Of a DNA stretch of 64,000 nucleotides, positions 8,162 to 18,140 are shown piece after piece; the stretch's first letter is position 1; every line of letters starts with the position of its first letter. Location of the stretch: NCBI RefSeq assembly GCF_900094555.1, contig NZ_FMAC01000002.1, positions 558,001 to 622,000 on the forward strand, in the 5' to 3' direction. The position numbers were made by a program, and so were the translations under genes. The notes beneath the pieces were generated by a model, which did no database searches, was not told the origin of the DNA, and was given only the letters and a program-made list of their open reading frames with translations. Origin of the DNA: Martinezella hainanensis. Lineage in GTDB: Bacteria > Pseudomonadota > Alphaproteobacteria > Rhizobiales > Rhizobiaceae.

Positions 8162-8896
8162 TCAGACCGCGCGAACTTCGGCAAGCCGCTTGATCGCGTA
8201 TTCGTCGCGCCAACAGACAGCAGCCTCCCAAGCGGCAGACGCCTGCGAGGCGATGTCATAGGCACTATCGTCAAGGTCGGCAGCGTTGTCGGGCAACACG
8301 AGGTCAAGATCTGGAACATCGACATGTGACTCATCCCAGTCGATCAGCGCAACGCGATCTGCGGTCATGCGGATATTACTGGGGTTGCTTGGGTTGCCGT
8401 GGACAACGCATGTCTGACGCCCGACGAGCCGCGCCCACGCTGCTCGGCATCGAATAACGCCCTCGCGCGGCATCGCGGCAAGATTGACCCTCGTTCCGGT
8501 CTCGACATGCAGGAGATCGGTCGACGATTTCCAGCCGGGACGCTGCGGCCAGCCCTGCGTCAGCCGATGCAGTTCGCGAAGCGTGTCGGCAACGCGACGC
8601 CAATCGGATTCCGTCTCGGGCGGTCTGCCTTCCATATATTTCATCACCACCAGACCATCCACGAACAGCCGGCCATCCGTCGTCGGGATTGGCACCGGAA
8701 CGGTCATACCTGCACGATCGAGGTGCCGGAGTAGCTCGGTTTCCCATGAGAGATCAGCGTCGGGCCTGGAGCCGAGACGACCGACCGCAATCTGCCCGCG
8801 GATGCGAATGCTCCACACGTCGTTGGCTACTCCACCGGTGAGTGGTTCGACGCGAACTACATCTTCACCCCATTGCCAGAGTGCTTCCCATCCCAT
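8162..8896 (-). CDS. APH-fold phosphotransferase-family protein
   Basis: 244 residues from the ATG at 8896, chosen because a GAGGG ribosome binding site sits eight bases upstream; a TTG 63 bases further out is open but lacks one. The aminoglycoside phosphotransferase fold is recognised from VVMKYMEGRP (hinge), the catalytic loop VVHGNPSNPSN and the metal loop ALIDWDESHVD. The usual catalytic aspartate of HGD is Asn here (HGN), which may lower or alter kinase activity. Such chromosomal proteins are usually small-molecule kinases rather than resistance enzymes. Stands alone between an acyltransferase and a DUF1963 gene. Confidence 0.75.
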   Translation of the reverse strand: MGWEALWQWGEDVVRVEPLTGGVANDVWSIRIRGQIAVGRLGSRPDADLSWETELLRHLDRAGMTVPVPIPTTDGRLFVDGLVVMKYMEGRPPETESDWRRVADTLRELHRLTQGWPQRPGWKSSTDLLHVETGTRVNLAAMPREGVIRCRAAWARLVGRQTCVVHGNPSNPSNIRMTADRVALIDWDESHVDVPDLDLVLPDNAADLDDSAYDIASQASAAWEAAVCWRDEYAIKRLAEVRAV

Positions 8897-9156
8897 TGGT
8901 GATACCCTCAGCGCATCATCAGTGCTGAACTTGCTTGGCCGCAGGCGCGGACAAGCCAATTAACTCGAGTTCAGCAAGCTCGGCAAGTTGACGTTGTCAC
9001 ATATGCTCTAGGGACATCCAGGAGTTTGCAGCGCCCCTCAAGGCTACGATTCCTCGCTATCGAGTCGAACGTTTCCTGACAAGGTGCCTACTCGAAGGTA
9101 TGCAGGCATGCGTGCGAGGCAATCGGCCATGATGATTGTTCCGAGAGGCGACAGGG

Positions 9157-10119
9157 CTATGTATATTGATAGAGGGCCTTTGCTTTGTCGAAACGACCGG
9201 CGAGCATGTCCTCCCGATGCATCATTAGATGCATTACTCCGTCGCCACTGAGATCGGAATGCATTAGGCGCGTACCAGCGAAATATTCGCCGCCCCATGA
9301 AAACAAAAGACGAATTTCGTCGTTTCCCGGCAAGAAAGAACGTGAGCGATCATCCCTGAACTTCGGCTCTGGATCGTGCTGAATGGGTACGGGCCATCCT
9401 CCCAGACGATCGCCGAATGGGTTGACGTTCTCGCCATCGGTAGCCTCTATAACCGGACAATAATCCGTGCTCGGCTTCTCGAGGAAGTCATACATCCGGG
9501 AATAAAATGAGCCTGACGATTGGAGCCAGTGAAACGGCACTGTCAGGATCGAACAGGGTTCGAGCACTTCTGCCATCTGCTGATCGGAAAATGGTAGAGT
9601 AGGATCCTTCGCATCAGACAGGAGAACCAATTCCTCGGGAGGTGTATGTCTCTCCAGTCGTCCCAGATTTTCTTCAATTCGAAAAACGCGATACGCCTCA
9701 TGCTCGTCGTAGTCGGTTATATCTTCGAAAATATACAGTATTCCGCTGTCGGGGAGATCCAGATCGAAGCCGGCTTCAAGCGAGAGCGTATTCAAGTTCA
9801 GTTGCGCGAAGAACGCCAGCGAGAACTCCCTTCGGCGCGCCTCTTCTCGCATCTGATCATAGATGTCACGGGAGGTCGTGGGCTCGTTGCCGGTTTCGTG
9901 GGCGAGAGCGGTTCGGGTCGGCCAACGAAATCCTGTCGGCAGATCCGGAAGGCCTCCCATCTTGCTGATACCTATCGGGAGATCCTTATCTTTTCTCTGT
10001 CGACGAACGAAATCGATGGCAGGTTTCACGGTAGCGAGGACACGATCTTCAAATTGCGACAGATTTTCATCTGCCAAGGCGCGCCTAATATCTTCCTTGG
10101 TCAGAAACGCGGCCATCAA
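9157..10119 (-). CDS. DUF1963 (YwqG-like) protein
   Basis: 320 residues, acidic and without signal peptide or membrane segment. The DUF1963 family is recognised from SKMGGLPDLPTGFRWP near residues 52-67, the central ..SLAFFAQLNL.. strand, and the C-terminal segments with FGDRLGGWPVPIQ and LLFSWGGEYF. The biochemical role of the family is not established. Base composition is more AT-rich and codon use less biased than its neighbours, suggesting possible acquisition. Two adjacent Met codons begin the frame; either may be used. Confidence 0.75.
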   Translation of the reverse strand: MMAAFLTKEDIRRALADENLSQFEDRVLATVKPAIDFVRRQRKDKDLPIGISKMGGLPDLPTGFRWPTRTALAHETGNEPTTSRDIYDQMREEARRREFSLAFFAQLNLNTLSLEAGFDLDLPDSGILYIFEDITDYDEHEAYRVFRIEENLGRLERHTPPEELVLLSDAKDPTLPFSDQQMAEVLEPCSILTVPFHWLQSSGSFYSRMYDFLEKPSTDYCPVIEATDGENVNPFGDRLGGWPVPIQHDPEPKFRDDRSRSFLPGNDEIRLLFSWGGEYFAGTRLMHSDLSGDGVMHLMMHREDMLAGRFDKAKALYQYT

Positions 10120-10487
10120 GTCCTCTTCGTTCGCGCAGCTTTTTGATGGGGATTTAGGTCGGTTTTTTTAGCTTTAAAGCGCCAGGTAGCCTGTTTACCA
10201 CCCGCGTAAGGAAGGGGGTAAGCGCTGCTTTCCTAGCACCTTGACCAAGAATGTTGGCCCGTTTCGGACGCTGCGGTTGTGATAGAGGTGGCAAGAATGC
10301 GCCGGAGGCGGTCACCAGCTTGTTAGGTTAAACAACCTGTCCGGAAACATGGGGCGAGCCCACTCATGCCATGTGATGGGAATGTTATGATCTCATCTGC
10401 GTCAACATGGCTGATGTTGTATGCTGCAGTTTTGAGGTAGTGCTCCCCCACGATAGAGTGTCAAGTAATAGCCTGGAAATATCCGAA
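10120..10487. other. Intergenic region without recognised gene
   Basis: 368 bases between the DUF1963 start and a short plus-strand peptide gene. It contains runs of T near the left end and no RNA fold, tRNA or convincing reading frame that I can defend. It presumably holds promoters of both flanking genes. Confidence 0.4.
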
Positions 10488-10595
10488 ATGTGGGATTGGT
10501 TCCCTATAGTCTTCTTTCCGCTCAAGCTTCTCGTGTTAGGCACGGGCATGTTCTTCGCCATCAAGTGGCATCGCGATCAAGAGAAGAAGAAATAA
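10488..10595 (+). CDS. Small single-span membrane peptide (35 aa)
   Basis: The ATG at 10488 opens a 35-residue peptide beginning MWDWFPIVFFP, with one strongly hydrophobic helix (about residues 5-26) and a charged tail ending HRDQEKKK. The frame extends 27 codons upstream, but that extension reads poorly. A perfect ten-base-pair terminator hairpin follows 75 bases downstream, supporting a short independent transcript. I believe similar tiny proteins occur in other rhizobia, but cannot verify this here. Function unknown. Confidence 0.5.
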   Translation: MWDWFPIVFFPLKLLVLGTGMFFAIKWHRDQEKKK

Positions 10596-10669
10596 CGAAA
10601 CCAGCGGACCGGAAGCGCGCTTCCTCACATGGGGGCGATGGGCGGCTTTTTCGCGGTTCTCTGAGTCTC

Positions 10670-10702
10670 GAAGGCCGCAGTGGACGTTGCGGCCTTCGTT
10701 TT
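10670..10702 (+). terminator. Rho-independent terminator of the 35-aa peptide gene
   Basis: Perfect ten-base stem GAAGGCCGCA / TGCGGCCTTC with an eight-base loop, followed by GTTTT on the plus strand. On the minus strand no T-run follows, so it acts mainly in the plus direction. Confidence 0.75.
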
Positions 10703-10770
10703 ACTGCGTCATTCTAGTGGCTGCCGGTCAAAATCACTGGCTGCCTACACCTGGGCGATCAGTCGAACGC

Positions 10771-13700
10771 TCAGCTGCAGCCGCTCGTCGCGCCGCAGGT
10801 GTCGCACTTCTCGCAGGTGCCGTTGCGGACCATCGTGAAGTTCTGGCACTCGGTGCACATGTTGCCGGTATAGCCCTGCATGATGGAGCGGGCGCGGCGC
10901 TCGGATTCCAGCTTCTTGGCGTCCGTTTTCGCGGCTGCTGCGTCGCTCGCGGCCTTGTCGCTGAAGAGGCCGGTGGTCTCCGCGGTTTCGCTTGCCAATT
11001 CCTCGGCGATCTCTTCGGCCAGTTCCTTGGCACGCTCCTCATAATCGCGCTTGAAGGCGACGACTTCGGAAGTGGAGACGGCGCCTGCCGGCTCCAGCTT
11101 GCGCACCGTGTTGCCGGCAAAGGCTGTCACGGTCGAAAGCGAGGCAGCGCGGGCAGGGGCGGCGGTTGCCGACCCCTTGACTTCGGCGGCCGGACGCTCG
11201 CCGGATGTCGGAACCAGCGTCGGCTTGTAGCCGCGGGTGAGGCCCTTGGAGACGACATCGGCCTTGCCTTCGGAAACACCGCGGCCGAGCGCCGTGTTGT
11301 TGAAGTCGGACGTGTCGACATGGGCGAGATCGTGACGGCCGAGATAGGAGATCGCCAGTTCGCGGAACACGTAGTCGAGGATCGACGTGGCATTCTTGAT
11401 GGCGTCATTGCCAGTCACAATGCCGGCCGGCTCGAACTTGGTGAAGGTGAAGGCGTCGACATACTCTTCGAGCGGCACGCCATACTGCAGGCCGAGCGAG
11501 ACGGAGATCGCGAAGTTGTTGATGAAGGCGCGAAGCGCTGAGCCTTCCTTGTTCATATCAAGGAAGATTTCGCCGAGACGGCCGTCGTCGTATTCGCCGG
11601 TGCGCAGGAAGATCGTGTGCCCGCCGATCTTGGCCTTCTGGGTGTAACCCTTGCGACGGCTCGGCAGCTTTTCCTGCGTGCGGATGACCTTTTCGATCAC
11701 GCGCTCGACGATCTTTTCCGTGATGGTGACAGCCTGTGCGGCCGCCGGAGCCTGCAGGAACTCCTCCAGCGCATCCTCGTCGCTGTCGTCCTCGATCAGC
11801 GAGGCGTTCAGCGGCTGGCTGAGCTTGGAGCCATCGCGATAGAGAGCGTTCGCCTTAAGGCCAAGCTTCCAGGAGAGCATGTAGGCGGTCTTGCAATCCT
11901 CGACGGTCGCCTCGTTCGGCATGTTGATCGTCTTGGAAATTGCACCCGAGATGAAGGGCTGGGCGGCAGCCATCATACGGATATGGCTTTCGACCGAGAG
12001 GTAACGCTTGCCGATCTTGCCGCAAGGATTGGCGCAATCGAAGACGGCGAGATGTTCGTTCTTGAGGAACGGAGCGCCTTCCAGCGTCATCGCACCGCAA
12101 ACGTGGATGTTCGCAGCCTCGATGTCCTTCTTGGAGAAGCCGAGATGGTCGAGCAGGTTGAAGCTCATATCGGCCATCTGCTCGTCGGAAACCTTCAGCG
12201 TGCCCTTCAGGAAGTCGGCGCCGAGCGTCCACTGGTTGAAGACGAACTTGATGTCGAAGGCGCTCTTCAGAGCGGCGTTGACGGCGTCGACCTTCTCGGT
12301 CGTGAAGCCCTTGGCCTTCAGCGTCGAGGGGTTGATGGCCGGAGCCTGGTTCAGGTTGCCATGGCCGACGGCATAGGCTTCGATCTCGGCGATCTGGCTT
12401 TCGGAATAGCCGAGCGTGCGCAGCGCTTCCGGAACGGCGCGGTTGATGATCTTGAAGTAGCCGCCGCCTGCGAGCTTCTTGAACTTCACCAGGGCGAAGT
12501 CCGGCTCGATACCGGTCGTGTCGCAATCCATGACGAGACCGATCGTGCCGGTCGGCGCGATAACGGTTGCCTGTGCGTTGCGGTAGCCGTGCTTTTCGCC
12601 GAGGTCCAACGCCTTGTCCCAGGCAGCCTTGGCATGGGCAACGAGATCCTGGTCCGGATTGTCGGAATGGATCAGCGCCACCGGATTGACCGACAGGCTC
12701 TCATAGCCCGAAGTCTCGCCGTAAGCGGCGCGGCGATGGTTGCGGATGACGCGCAGCATGTTTTCGCGGTTCGGCTTGAACATCGGGAAGGTCCCGAGCT
12801 CGGAGGCCATTTCCGCCGAGGTCGCATAGGCGATGCCGGTCATGATCGCGGTCAGCGAGCCGGCGATGGCGCGGGCTTCGTCGCTGTCATAGGGAATGCC
12901 CGACGACATCAGCAGACCGCCGATATTGGCGTAGCCGAGGCCGAGCGTGCGGTATTCGTAGGAAAGCTCGGCGATACGGCGCGAGGGGAACTGCGCCATC
13001 ATCACGGAGACTTCGAGAACGACGGTCCAGAGGCGGACGGCATGCTCATAGTCGGCAATGTTGATGCGCTTCGTCGCTGCGTCCTTGAAGGTCATCAGGT
13101 TCAGCGAGGCGAGATTGCAGGCCGTGTCGTCGAGGAACATGTATTCCGAGCACGGGTTGGATGCGCGGATCGGGCCGGCAGCCGGGCTGGTGTGCCAGTC
13201 GTTCATCGTCGTGTTGAAGTGCAGGCCCGGATCGGCCGATGCCCAGGCGGCGTAGGAGATCGATTCCCAGAGGTCGCGGGCCTTCAGCGTCTTGACGACC
13301 TTGCCGTCCTTGCGGGCGGTCAGGTTCCAGTCGCCATCATTCTCGACAGCGCGCAGGAAGTCGTCCTTGATGGAAACGGAGTTGTTGGAGTTCTGGCCGG
13401 ATACGGTGAGGTAGGCCTCCGAATCCCAGTCCGTGTCGTAGGTCTTGAATTCGAGATCCTTGTAGCCCTGGCGGGCAAACTGGATGACGCGCTGGACGTA
13501 GTTTTCCGGAACCTGGTCCTTCTTGGCAGCGCGGATCTCGCGCTTCAGGGCAGGGTTCTTGGCCGGGTCGAAGCAATCGTCATTGTCGCCTTCGCAATTG
13601 ACGGTCGCCTTCATGATCGCCTTCAGGTGCTTGGCGACGATCTTGGAGCCGGTGACGAGGGCGGCAACCTTCTGTTCTTCCTTGACCTTCCAGTTGATGT

Positions 13701-14577
13701 AGTCCTCGATATCCGGATGGTCGATGTCGACGACCACCATCTTGGCGGCGCGGCGGGTCGTGCCGCCCGACTTGATGGCGCCGGCAGCGCGGTCACCGAT
13801 CTTGAGGAAGCTCATCAGACCGGAAGAACGGCCGCCGCCGGAAAGCTTTTCGCCTTCGGCGCGCAGCATCGAGAAGTTCGAGCCGGTGCCGGAACCGTAT
13901 TTGAACAGACGGGCTTCGCGAACCCACAGATCCATGATGCCGCCCTCGTTGACGAGGTCGTCCTCGACCGACTGGATGAAGCAGGCATGCGGCTGCGGAT
14001 GCTCATAGGCCGATTTGGACTTGGTGAGCTTGCCGGTGAACGGGTCGACATAATAGTGGCCCTGGCCGGGACCGTCGATGCCGTAGGCCCAGTGCATGCC
14101 GGTGTTGAACCACTGCGGCGAATTCGGTGCGACCCGCTGGGTGGCGAGCATGTAGGCAAGCTCGTCGCGGAAGGCGGAGGCATCTTCTTCGGACGAGAAG
14201 TAGCCGCCCTTCCAGCCCCAGTAGGTCCAGGTGCCGGCGAGGCGATCGAAGACCTGGCGTGCATCGGTTTCCGAACCGCTCTGCTGATCCTTGGCCAGAT
14301 CCTTCATGGCGGCATCGTCGGGAACCGAACGCCACAGGAAGGAAGGAACGTCGTTTTCCTCAACCTTCTTGAGCTTGGCGGGAACGCCGGCCTTGCGGAA
14401 GTATTTCTGCGCGAGAATGTCGGCGGCAACCTGCGAGAACTGCGCGGGCACGTCGATATTTTCGAGGCGGAACACGATCGAACCGTCAGGATTCTTGATC
14501 TCGCTCGTCGCCTTGCGGAACTCTATCTCCGCATAAGGTGACTGGCCGGCCTTCGTAAAACGACGTTCGATGCGCAT
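10771..14577 (-). CDS. nrdJ: Vitamin B12-dependent (class II) ribonucleoside-diphosphate reductase
   Basis: 1268 residues, typical length for the long alphaproteobacterial NrdJ. It reduces ribonucleotides to deoxyribonucleotides using adenosylcobalamin, without oxygen dependence. Visible active-site elements: Cys199 in PHACFIQ and Cys487 in ACNLASLNL form the expected redox pair, and NPCSE (474-478) supplies Asn474, the thiyl-radical Cys476 and Glu478. The extreme C-terminus is cysteine-rich ([14 protein letters not shown]), the shuttle or zinc-finger-like tail seen in this family. A single-gene transcript. Tandem NrdR boxes lie 136-182 bases upstream of the start; no cobalamin riboswitch is visible. 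Confidence 0.97.
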   Translation of the reverse strand: MRIERRFTKAGQSPYAEIEFRKATSEIKNPDGSIVFRLENIDVPAQFSQVAADILAQKYFRKAGVPAKLKKVEENDVPSFLWRSVPDDAAMKDLAKDQQSGSETDARQVFDRLAGTWTYWGWKGGYFSSEEDASAFRDELAYMLATQRVAPNSPQWFNTGMHWAYGIDGPGQGHYYVDPFTGKLTKSKSAYEHPQPHACFIQSVEDDLVNEGGIMDLWVREARLFKYGSGTGSNFSMLRAEGEKLSGGGRSSGLMSFLKIGDRAAGAIKSGGTTRRAAKMVVVDIDHPDIEDYINWKVKEEQKVAALVTGSKIVAKHLKAIMKATVNCEGDNDDCFDPAKNPALKREIRAAKKDQVPENYVQRVIQFARQGYKDLEFKTYDTDWDSEAYLTVSGQNSNNSVSIKDDFLRAVENDGDWNLTARKDGKVVKTLKARDLWESISYAAWASADPGLHFNTTMNDWHTSPAAGPIRASNPCSEYMFLDDTACNLASLNLMTFKDAATKRINIADYEHAVRLWTVVLEVSVMMAQFPSRRIAELSYEYRTLGLGYANIGGLLMSSGIPYDSDEARAIAGSLTAIMTGIAYATSAEMASELGTFPMFKPNRENMLRVIRNHRRAAYGETSGYESLSVNPVALIHSDNPDQDLVAHAKAAWDKALDLGEKHGYRNAQATVIAPTGTIGLVMDCDTTGIEPDFALVKFKKLAGGGYFKIINRAVPEALRTLGYSESQIAEIEAYAVGHGNLNQAPAINPSTLKAKGFTTEKVDAVNAALKSAFDIKFVFNQWTLGADFLKGTLKVSDEQMADMSFNLLDHLGFSKKDIEAANIHVCGAMTLEGAPFLKNEHLAVFDCANPCGKIGKRYLSVESHIRMMAAAQPFISGAISKTINMPNEATVEDCKTAYMLSWKLGLKANALYRDGSKLSQPLNASLIEDDSDEDALEEFLQAPAAAQAVTITEKIVERVIEKVIRTQEKLPSRRKGYTQKAKIGGHTIFLRTGEYDDGRLGEIFLDMNKEGSALRAFINNFAISVSLGLQYGVPLEEYVDAFTFTKFEPAGIVTGNDAIKNATSILDYVFRELAISYLGRHDLAHVDTSDFNNTALGRGVSEGKADVVSKGLTRGYKPTLVPTSGERPAAEVKGSATAAPARAASLSTVTAFAGNTVRKLEPAGAVSTSEVVAFKRDYEERAKELAEEIAEELASETAETTGLFSDKAASDAAAAKTDAKKLESERRARSIMQGYTGNMCTECQNFTMVRNGTCEKCDTCGATSGCS

Positions 14578-14712
14578 GGTCCCAATCCTTCATTCGTTGG
14601 TGCGCGCCCGCATGAAAACTGGGCGCAGATATTCTCATTCCGGCATCGCGAATTCAACGCGCAGCCAGTCTCTGATCCGCTTTCTGACAGGAGGTGTCAC
14701 CCGGAGATGTCT

Positions 14713-14728
14713 TTCCTGTATCTTGTGG
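14713..14728 (-). promoter_or_regulatory. NrdR box 1 (degenerate)
   Basis: TTCCTGTATCTTGTGG agrees with the NrdR consensus acaCwAtATaTwGtgt at its core positions C4, T5, A8-T9, T11-T12-G13-T14-G15. NrdR is the nucleotide-sensing repressor of bacterial ribonucleotide reductase genes. Starts exactly 31 bases before the second box. Confidence 0.55.
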
Positions 14729-14743
14729 TGATGGTGGCTGCAA

Positions 14744-14759
14744 ACACTAAATATAGTAT
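14744..14759 (-). promoter_or_regulatory. NrdR box 2 (strong)
   Basis: ACACTAAATATAGTAT matches the NrdR consensus acaCwAtATaTwGtgt at 14 of 16 positions. With box 1 it makes a tandem pair 31 bases apart start to start, about three helical turns, as NrdR requires for cooperative binding. Confidence 0.7.
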
Positions 14760-15238
14760 TAACAGCTTATTGCCGCCAGTCCCCGCATGTATTTTTTGGC
14801 AGCTTCGACATCGACACGAAAACCCTCACGGCGACCACCGCAGAAGGGTCAATCGCCTTGAATCCAAATTCGATTTCGAATTGAGAACCAGCCCTCGTAA
14901 ACCCGCCTGGTCCAGTCGCCGCCGCAACGTCGTCCATTAACTTTGAAAGACCCGATTCCGTCAAGGGGTGGTTTGCTAGGGATTGTTAACCACAATATCT
15001 TGTGGGCTTGCCTGTGGAAATTGGGGAAACGCCAGTAGGGCAAGAGATTCAAGAGCTTGGGGAGAGATGCTCGCCCTTCGCGCGACCGTTGACGCAACAA
15101 GTATCATCACTGCCGGAGTCGAAAGCGACAAAATTGTGACCGTGACCTCGATGCCATTGGCAGCGCAGCAAATTCATGCCGTGGAGCATCATGATTCGCA
15201 CCGAAAGCCTTGAATCTCACGCTTTCTCGCCTTTGTGA

Positions 15239-15260
15239 CGCCCACTAAATCTAGTGGGCG
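15239..15260. repeat. Perfect 9-bp inverted repeat downstream of gpt
   Basis: CGCCCACTA-AATC-TAGTGGGCG. It lies about 90 bases past the gpt stop. There is no T-run on either strand, so it is not a simple terminator. Its centre resembles an NrdR-type half-site pair (CACTAAATCTAGTG), but it is some 480 bases from the real pair. Confidence 0.5.
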
Positions 15261-15350
15261 CCGCAGCGCCCACCTCTATTACCGTCATCCGAATCATATT
15301 TCGCCAAGGCGCACGGATCGTGACTGATTCGCGCTGCCGTCAGCTGGAGA

Positions 15351-15848
15351 TCAGCCGCGATGGCCCTTGGCGATCGGCTCCTGATAGGTGAAGCCCATGT
15401 CCCACGGGAAGTAGATCCAGGTATCCTGGCTGACTTCGGTGATGAAGGTGTCGATGGTTGGCACACCGGTCGGCTTTGCATAGACGCAGGCGAAATGCGC
15501 ATTCGGCAACATGGCCCGGACTTCGAGGGCCGTCTTGCCGGTATCGGTAAGGTCGTCGACGACGAGGACGCCTTCGCCGCCATTGACCGAGAGTTCGGGT
15601 GCGATGCCCTTCAGCAGGTTCATTTCACCCTGGCTGGAATAGTCGTGATAGGAGGCGACGCAGACCGTTTCGATCAGGCGGATATTGAGCTCGCGTGAGA
15701 TGATGGCAGCCGGCACCAGGCCGCCGCGGGTGATACAGACGATCGCCTTGAATTCGCGGTTGAGGCCGGCAAGCCGCCAGGCAAGCGCGCGCGCATCGCG
15801 ATGGAACTGATCCCAGGATACGGGGAAGGCTTTATCGGGCAGGGACAT
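15351..15848 (-). CDS. gpt: Xanthine phosphoribosyltransferase
   Basis: 165 residues from the ATG at 15848 ([12 protein letters not shown]); an in-frame extension upstream of this Met is rich in Pro/Arg and is not part of the family. The PRPP-binding signature [13 protein letters not shown] is intact, and the N-terminal [12 protein letters not shown] is the pyrophosphate loop. It salvages xanthine and guanine to XMP and GMP at the membrane face. Length and sequence match enterobacterial Gpt-type enzymes. Confidence 0.93.
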   Translation of the reverse strand: MSLPDKAFPVSWDQFHRDARALAWRLAGLNREFKAIVCITRGGLVPAAIISRELNIRLIETVCVASYHDYSSQGEMNLLKGIAPELSVNGGEGVLVVDDLTDTGKTALEVRAMLPNAHFACVYAKPTGVPTIDTFITEVSQDTWIYFPWDMGFTYQEPIAKGHRG

Positions 15849-16164
15849 GGCAGAAGGCTCCGGGGCATGGAATAATAACACACCGGTAGCACCGGCGACC
15901 CTGAGCAGACCCCGCGGCGGGCGCGGACCAAGAACCAAATCCGGAACGCGATTCGCTTGCCATCTGCTTGAACAGGATCTCGTCCAGGAAAAGCCATATG
16001 CTTTTCGGGATCATGCTCCTTCGACCGCGCGAACGGTTCCCTGGCGGGAATTCTGTCATCGGTCGCTGCTTTCTGCTGGATTTGCGGGCAAAAGGCAATA
16101 GCTGCGAAGCGGCCAGCCGATGCACATTTGCACCGGTTGCCACAGGATTTGAGCTTTCAGCCGC
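15849..16164. other. Intergenic region with rhizobial REP-like fragment
   Basis: 316 bases between gpt and the universal stress gene, with no gene. At 15988-16006 a hairpin GAAAAGC-CATAT-GCTTTTC runs into GGGATCATGCTCC. This combination resembles the small dispersed palindromes common in Rhizobium intergenic DNA; the identification is from memory of the pattern. The gpt promoter should lie at the left edge. Confidence 0.35.
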
Positions 16165-17010
16165 TCAGCGGGCCAGCAACGTCATTGCCGTCATCGATTG
16201 CAGCAGGGTGCGCGTCGTGCCGCCGAAGATCATCTGCCATAGCCAGGAATGCGTATAGGCGCCCATGACCAGCAGGTCGATGCTGTCGTCGGCCAGCCGG
16301 TTTTCGATGACCTGCGATGGCGTCGATTTGCCGGCGCAGGTGGCCGTTTCGAACTTGGCACGAACGCCGTGACGCGTCAGCGCCGCCGCGATCTGGACGC
16401 CGGTTTCCTGTGAGGGATGGGGATCCTTGTCGGATGTGCTGACCGAGAGGATCTCAACCGAATCCGCAGCCTTGAGGAAAGGCATTGCATCGAAAGTGGC
16501 GCGCGCCACCTCCTTGGAGCCGTTCCAGGCGATCAGCACGCGGCGGATGGGCTTCGGCTCCTTGAGAATATAGGGGATCAACAGGACCGGCCTGCCGCTG
16601 TCGAACAGGAAGGTCTCGACATCGACCTGCGAGTCCGCATATTTCGCCGGGTCCGGCTGCACGGCCACAAGCAGGTCGGCGCTGCGGGCACTTTCGATTA
16701 GCGGCTCGGTGCCGTAGCCGACGGTGCTGGTAAAGCTGTGCCATTCGTAGTCGAGACCGGCCCGTTCCATTCCCGTGCGGAACAAGCGTTCGATTTCAAT
16801 CGCCTGATTATGAGCGACATCCTGCAGCGCCTGAACTGCGACTGGATCTGGAATTTCCATTGGCGCCACCAGCGGTACGGTCGAGACGATCTCCGCATGA
16901 AGGCCGACGACATGGGCGCCATGCTCTTTCGCGAGCGCTGCCGAAAACGCGGCGGCGACGCGCGTATTGTCGGGATTATCGAGAACGGTCACTATCGTTT
17001 TGTAGGACAT
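16165..17010 (-). CDS. Universal stress protein with tandem UspA domains
   Basis: 281 residues from the ATG at 17010 (MSYKTIVTVLDNPDN), preceded by GGGAGA. Two UspA folds in series, about 1-145 and 150-281. The second ends with MGAYTHSWLWQMIFGGTTRT, the nucleotide-loop region of the fold with its closing GGTTR. Such proteins accumulate under starvation, oxidative or low-oxygen stress. Cytoplasmic, no membrane segment, monocistronic. Confidence 0.9.
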   Translation of the reverse strand: MSYKTIVTVLDNPDNTRVAAAFSAALAKEHGAHVVGLHAEIVSTVPLVAPMEIPDPVAVQALQDVAHNQAIEIERLFRTGMERAGLDYEWHSFTSTVGYGTEPLIESARSADLLVAVQPDPAKYADSQVDVETFLFDSGRPVLLIPYILKEPKPIRRVLIAWNGSKEVARATFDAMPFLKAADSVEILSVSTSDKDPHPSQETGVQIAAALTRHGVRAKFETATCAGKSTPSQVIENRLADDSIDLLVMGAYTHSWLWQMIFGGTTRTLLQSMTAMTLLAR

Positions 17011-17125
17011 GAAGAGATCTCCCATGCGGAAGGGTTGGATCGGATCATGATATCAGCATTCCGCTATGAGATAACGTCCTAAACGCGCTGAGAGTTCCCG
17101 GCCGGTTGCACGCCGTCGTTGAGAA

Positions 17126-17899
17126 TCAGGCTTCAGCCGACTGATTTTCCTTGGCTTTTGACTGGCGGATGGTTTCGATCATGGCGCGCACTTCGGCCGC
17201 GACATTTTCAACCAGCTCTGCCGAGCGGCCCCTGACGACGATCTCCGTCGAGAAGAATTGGCCGACATAGCGCGGGTAGGAGCCGATGCTGGTATCAGGA
17301 TGCGCCTTCTGGATGAGGCCGAGCGGCGTGCCGATCTCGCCTTCGCCATAGGGGCAGGAAATCGCGGTCGACAGGATGCGCGCGCCGGTTCTGAGCGTCG
17401 GGATGACATTGTCGAGCATCGCCTGGAAAACCTGCGGCACGCCGGCCATCACATAGACATTGCCGATGTTGAAGCCGGGAGCGGTCGAGACAGGATTGGC
17501 GATATGCTTCGATCCCACCGGCATGCGCGCCATGCGCTGGCGTGCCTCGGTGAACTCCATCTCGCGCCGGGCATACATTTCACCCATGATCCGCATGGCT
17601 TCGGCATCGTGCTCGCAGGGCACGCCGAAAGCCTTGGCGATGGCATCGGCGGTAATATCGTCATGGGTCGGACCGATGCCGCCCGACGTGAAGACGTAAT
17701 CATATTGGCCGCGCAGGGCGTTCAGCGCCGAGACGATCGCGTCCTCGTCGTCGGCCACGATGCGGACTTCCTTCAGGTCGATGCCAGCCAGCAGCAGCAC
17801 ATCGGCGAGATGGCCGATGTTCTTGTCCTTCGTCCGGCCGGAGAGCAGTTCGTCGCCGATGGCGAGCATGGCGGCTGTGACAATGGTTTCGTTCGACAT
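17126..17899 (-). CDS. CinA/MoaB-type molybdopterin-binding domain protein
   Basis: 257 residues from the ATG at 17899 (MSNETIVTAAMLAIGDELL). It contains the MoCF-biosynthesis fold with GDELLSGRTKDKN and the binding loop TSGGIGPTHDD. It corresponds to the N-terminal half of CinA without the C-terminal nicotinamide-nucleotide amidase domain. Stand-alone versions are common in alphaproteobacteria. Substrate not established; a role in pyridine-nucleotide repair or cofactor binding is family knowledge, not seen here. Confidence 0.88.
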   Translation of the reverse strand: MSNETIVTAAMLAIGDELLSGRTKDKNIGHLADVLLLAGIDLKEVRIVADDEDAIVSALNALRGQYDYVFTSGGIGPTHDDITADAIAKAFGVPCEHDAEAMRIMGEMYARREMEFTEARQRMARMPVGSKHIANPVSTAPGFNIGNVYVMAGVPQVFQAMLDNVIPTLRTGARILSTAISCPYGEGEIGTPLGLIQKAHPDTSIGSYPRYVGQFFSTEIVVRGRSAELVENVAAEVRAMIETIRQSKAKENQSAEA

Positions 17900-18140
17900 G
17901 AAGACATCCAGGAAAATGCGCAATCCGCGCGTTCGCAAAAGGTCCGAAATAGGTAGCGTTGTTTACGGCGAATGCAAACGCTCCTTTTGCCGGACCGCCG
18001 GTCATCACAAGATGTTGCAAGTGAATTTCCGTCTACGCTGGATGAACAGTGCGTTCTGAGCGTGGGGGCTGTGCCCCTGTCGCATCGCTGATACAACATT
18101 CCTCGACATTCAATGCGTCCAACAAACGGGAGACGTTCTT

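Larger units (their letters stand above)
14578..15350. other. nrdJ-gpt intergenic region
   Basis: 773 bases with no convincing gene. The left part is the nrdJ leader, including a hairpin GCGCCC/GGGCGC at 14604-14626, and the tandem NrdR boxes at 14713-14759. The AT-rich segment around 14740-14775 probably contains the nrdJ promoter on the minus strand. The middle (14800-15230) shows nothing I can name. A strong 22-base palindrome at 15239-15260 lies downstream of gpt. Confidence 0.5.

Noticed and set aside
11617..14541. A 974-codon open frame on the plus strand
   Set aside because: It is the exact antisense of nrdJ; in GC-rich genes with strong third-position bias the complementary frame stays open. 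No ribosome site and no protein-like domain pattern.
14578..14760. Cobalamin riboswitch before nrdJ
   Set aside because: I find no B12-box-like sequence or long multi-stem leader; the NrdR boxes explain regulation better.
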